Shown here: piece after piece, positions 61,197 to 64,000 of the stretch
How the letters are laid out: every line of letters begins with the position of its first letter
Numbering within the stretch: position 1 is the first letter of the stretch
Origin: Brachionus rotundiformis
Taxonomy: Eukaryota > Rotifera > Eurotatoria > Ploima > Brachionidae
Reading direction: 5' to 3'
Assembly (NCBI GenBank): GCA_016802295.1
Contig: JAESIW010000207.1
Location: 2,400,876 to 2,464,875, forward strand
DNA length: 64,000 nt
Position numbers and translations under genes: made by a program
Notes under the pieces: generated by a model
Database searches by the model: none
Seen by the model: only the letters and a program-made list of their open reading frames with translations
What the model was told of the DNA's origin: nothing

Positions 61197-61904
61197 ATGT
61201 CCAGTAAATTAAGTGTTTGTTTAATAACAATGATAATAGATTTTACTATATTGATACTTCTGCTATTAGGTTTGTAAAAAGTCTATTAAAAACCTATATT
61301 CGAATCTTTAATATTATTTCAAGGCTTCATTAATCTTGTCTATTTTAATCATGTAAATCAAACCAAATCAAAATGTAGTACCAAAAATATTTTTATACCA
61401 ACCACAACTACCACTACAACTACCACCACTACAACTACCACTACAACTACCACTACAACAACCACTGCAACCACCACTGCAACCACCAGTACACCAACCA
61501 CAACTACCACTACAACTACCACTACAACAACCACTGCAACCACCACTGCAACCACCAGTACACCAACAACAACTAAAACCACCACTACATCAACAACAAC
61601 TACCACCACTACTACCACCACTACATCAACTACAACAACTACAACTACAACCACCACTACTACCACCACTACAACAACTACAACTACAACCACCACTACT
61701 ACCACCACTACATCAACTACAACAACTACAACTACAACCACCACTACTACCACCACTACATCAACTACAACTACCACTACCACCACTACCCCTTACAAGC
61801 CATGCACCAATCATGGACATTGTTCTGGATCAATCAAATGCTGCTTCGGTTATTGTTATCCAGCAGGAATTTGTAACGGAGATTGTACTTGTAATTTTAA
61901 ATGA
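61197..61904 (+). CDS. Secreted Thr-rich (mucin-like) protein with Cys-rich tail
   Basis: Two exons (61197-61269 and 61324-61904) give 217 aa. Residues 1-25 (MSSKLSVCLITMIIDFTILILLLL) look like a signal peptide or anchor. After a short linker with one Cys comes about 130 residues of nearly pure threonine interrupted by A, S, P and one K, a likely heavily O-glycosylated stalk. The protein ends in a compact eight-cysteine module (PCTNHGHCSGSIKCCFGYCY..., with a CC pair), which resembles a disulphide knot of extracellular peptides. It is an extracellular coat, egg-shell or mucus candidate; no family is recognised. The start was chosen because it gives a hydrophobic N-terminus and a clean phase-1 splice. 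Confidence 0.78.
61405..61790 (+). repeat. (ACN)n trinucleotide and minisatellite coding repeat
   Basis: A run of ACA/ACT/ACC codons, with higher-order repeats such as ACTACATCAACTACAACAAC and CAACCACCAGTACACCAAC. It encodes the Thr-rich stalk. The opposite strand shows a spurious Val-rich frame. Length is likely polymorphic and prone to assembly error. Confidence 0.9.
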
Positions 61905-62692
61905 TTAAAAAACATTTTCACAACGATTAATAATAGATTAATGACATATATTTTTTATTATTTTATTATTAGAGAAAAAAATTGATCATTTTTAAATTTA
62001 AATTTAATATTTTATTTTTTTTTAGTTGATTATAAAATATACTTGTTAACCTACTGAAATTATATATTAATTTATTTACATGTAAGTTTCAACTAGTGGT
62101 ATTATACTATCCTATCTATCTATTATTTTGATTATTTTCATTATTTTGAAGATTTTTTTATTTTATTTTTTATAACTTTGAAACAGTATTTCCATGCTTT
62201 TTGTTAATTACTGTGAAATAAATTTTCCAAGGCTATTATGGATTTATATCTAGGTAAAATCTATTTTACTTGATGATAGTTATAATGTTTCACATAAACT
62301 TTAAAAAAAAGCTAAACATAATTAAAAAGTTAATTTAAACTCTGTCTCACAGCAATAATCAGTAACTAAAATTTTTTGAATAATTTCTATTTTTACTCCC
62401 TGGAATAATATAATAAAATAATATAAACTAATCATGAAAATAAAAAAAAAAGTTATTAAAAAAAATTGAGAAAATTATCAAGTCAAACACGTCAAAAAAC
62501 TCCTAGTAACTCTAAAAGTAAAACTAAATATGCAATAAATAAATTAGTAAGCTTTTTAAACCAGCCGACACTAAGCATCCAAATAATACATAATTATTGA
62601 ATAATAATTTACTTTATTAGAAAAAAATTATCAGCAAAATTATTGGATTTTTAAAATAATTTATAAAATAAAATTAGCTTTAGTTTAATGAC
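61905..62692. other. Intergenic AT-rich spacer
   Basis: About 790 bases of A/T-rich sequence, including a likely 3' flank of the Thr-rich gene and the TTC7 promoter. No element stands out. Confidence 0.45.
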
Positions 62693-64000
62693 ATGACTGG
62701 TAAGTCCAAACAATCTGGCTCGAATAATGTATCTAAGCAAGAGGCCGAAATTGAAAGACTTAGAGACCTGAACAAATGGACCAGACTTTCGGAATATGCA
62801 AAAAACTGTATTTCTAGTTCCAAAATGGGTATATTATTATTATAGATAAATATTAAACTACTTAATTAAAAATAAATTCCTCATTAAAATAGGACTTTTG
62901 GCAAAGTTTACAATCGCTGAAAGTATTTTCGAAAATCATTTATTTTCGAATCCGATGATATTTTCTCTGGCACAACCAGGCGAACTTGCCAAAAATCCAC
63001 AAACTATTCACAATCATGATTTGACAAGCATTGACGAGTCAAAAAAGCTCTATGACGCTGAATTTATGTTCAAAGAAGTGGTTGAAAAGGCTGACAACAC
63101 TGGTATGAGCGTCGAGGCTTCCATCTTGCTCATGAAACTCTTGTATTCACAAATGCGCTACGATGAGACCATCAAACAACTAAATACTCACCGTATAAAG
63201 CAAGTGATTGCCGATCATCTACAAAACCTTCAGTATTATCTGCAGTCAAAGCAAATTGTCCAGCAGAATCAGGCTCTGCAAGCGCTTACCACTAGCCAAA
63301 GTTTAAGACAGATGCAGCTCTTTGCCGAATTGCATTCAATTCGGGGTCTCTGCTTGGAAATAAAGCGCAAGAATGAACCACAGCCAAGGGACGACCAGGA
63401 AATTATTGATTCGTATGAGATATCATCTCTCTTCGCCATTCAGCATTCGCTCATTCTTCATCAAAAATACTCTGATAATTTGTCCAATAGTCTTAGCCAA
63501 GAAGAAAATGTGGACCTAATTAACCCTTTGTATGAAAATTCTATCCAAAAAGCACCATTGCTTTACATCAAAAGAGGGTAAATGATTTTTATCTATCACA
63601 TTTTATTTGTGACAAATTCTTGTTAATTAATTATGTTTATAATTTTATCTAGCTTGATTTATTTTTTAATTAAAAAAAATTTAAATTAAAAAAATACAAT
63701 TAAATTTTTAATTTTCATTATTATTTCTTTACATTTATCATGGAAGTATGCTAATCTATTTATTTTCCTAATCAGAATACAAATTAATGAATCTTATTAT
63801 TAATAAAAAAAAATTTAAATTTATATTTTTTTTTTGTAGTGAACAGCAAATGGGTATTAGGAAATTTCGAGAATTATTATTAAAAAAGAATATACAATCC
63901 ATAACTTCTATAAGACAAATTTTGTTTAAAAAATTTGCCGAAAGTTTGTTATTCCATGTACCAGGTGCCAAGTATACTCAAATGTCAGGCGGGTCCGAAG
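62693..64000 (+). CDS. TTC7B: TTC7 (tetratricopeptide protein 7), 5' part, runs off the window
   Basis: Three exons are visible: 62693-62828, 62893-63577 and 63840 to the window edge, which is not a natural end. The N-terminal SKQEAEIERLRDLNKWTRLSEYAKN corresponds to the TTC7 start. The TPR-bearing helical region contains AEFMFKEVVEKADNTGMSVEASILLMKLLYSQMRYDETIKQL, LHSIRGLCLEIK, PLLYIKRGEQQMGIRKFRELL and IRQILFKKFAESLLF. TTC7 holds phosphatidylinositol 4-kinase III alpha at the plasma membrane together with EFR3 and FAM126, promoting PI4P synthesis. The A and B paralogues of vertebrates cannot be separated here. It is well conserved in family order, though the loops are longer. Confidence 0.85.

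Noticed and set aside
61358..61786. 142-codon valine-rich frame on the minus strand
   Set aside because: It is the antisense of the (ACN)n threonine repeat; a pure simple-repeat artefact.

Overview
The window is nuclear DNA of a small-genome invertebrate animal. It is very AT-rich, its genes are split by short GT-AG introns (about 40-120 bp, a few of 0.4-1.6 kb), and the proteins are clearly metazoan: class B GPCR, NRBP pseudokinase, EML5/6-like, TMEM201, calmodulin and a prohormone-4 homologue. Prohormone-4 is known from protostomes. With the base composition this fits a lophotrochozoan such as a monogonont rotifer (Brachionus type), but the species is inference. All exon joins below were worked out by hand from splice sites and reading phase.

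Layout. 0.9-3.5 kb (+): a secreted EGF-repeat protein made of tandem phase-2 exons, with a C-terminal beta-sandwich resembling cytolysin domain 4. 8.6-13.9 kb (+): an NRBP pseudokinase, with an assembly gap and minisatellite in one intron. 15.1-17.3 kb (+): an F-box/leucine-rich protein followed by a 322-bp MITE with TA target duplication. 18.1-19.7 kb (-): glutathione synthetase. 20.7-22.2 kb (+): TMEM201/Samp1. 23.1-30.6 kb (+): an 11-exon EML5/6-like protein of about 2069 aa. 30.7-30.9 kb (-): a small secreted protein. 31.6-32.6 kb (+): an intronless rhodopsin-like GPCR. 34.5-35.0 and 37.8-38.3 kb (-): two calmodulin genes identical through coding sequence and intron. 42.2-42.7 kb (-): cofilin/ADF. 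41.0-45.2 kb: a cluster of palindromic non-autonomous repeats. 48.0-49.0 kb (+): prohormone-4 (IDLSRF-like) precursor. 49.1-51.1 kb (-): class B GPCR. 53.0-54.8 kb (-): BTB-Kelch protein. 55.7-57.3 kb (-): katanin p60. 58.6-60.6 kb (-): GEN1-type resolvase. 61.2-61.9 kb (+): a Thr-rich, Cys-tailed secreted protein. 62.7 kb to the end (+): the 5' part of TTC7.

There is no operon logic; the genes look independently transcribed. Several act on microtubules, cilia or the cytoskeleton (EML, katanin, calmodulin, cofilin), and X-box-like (RFX) palindromes lie upstream of the EML gene and one calmodulin gene. Several serve neuropeptide signalling or secretion (prohormone-4, class B GPCR, rhodopsin-like GPCR, secreted Cys-rich proteins). 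The points most worth following are the EGF protein with its cytolysin-domain-4-like tail, the prohormone-4 peptide, the perfectly conserved calmodulin pair, the MITE families and a possible alternative first exon of NRBP.
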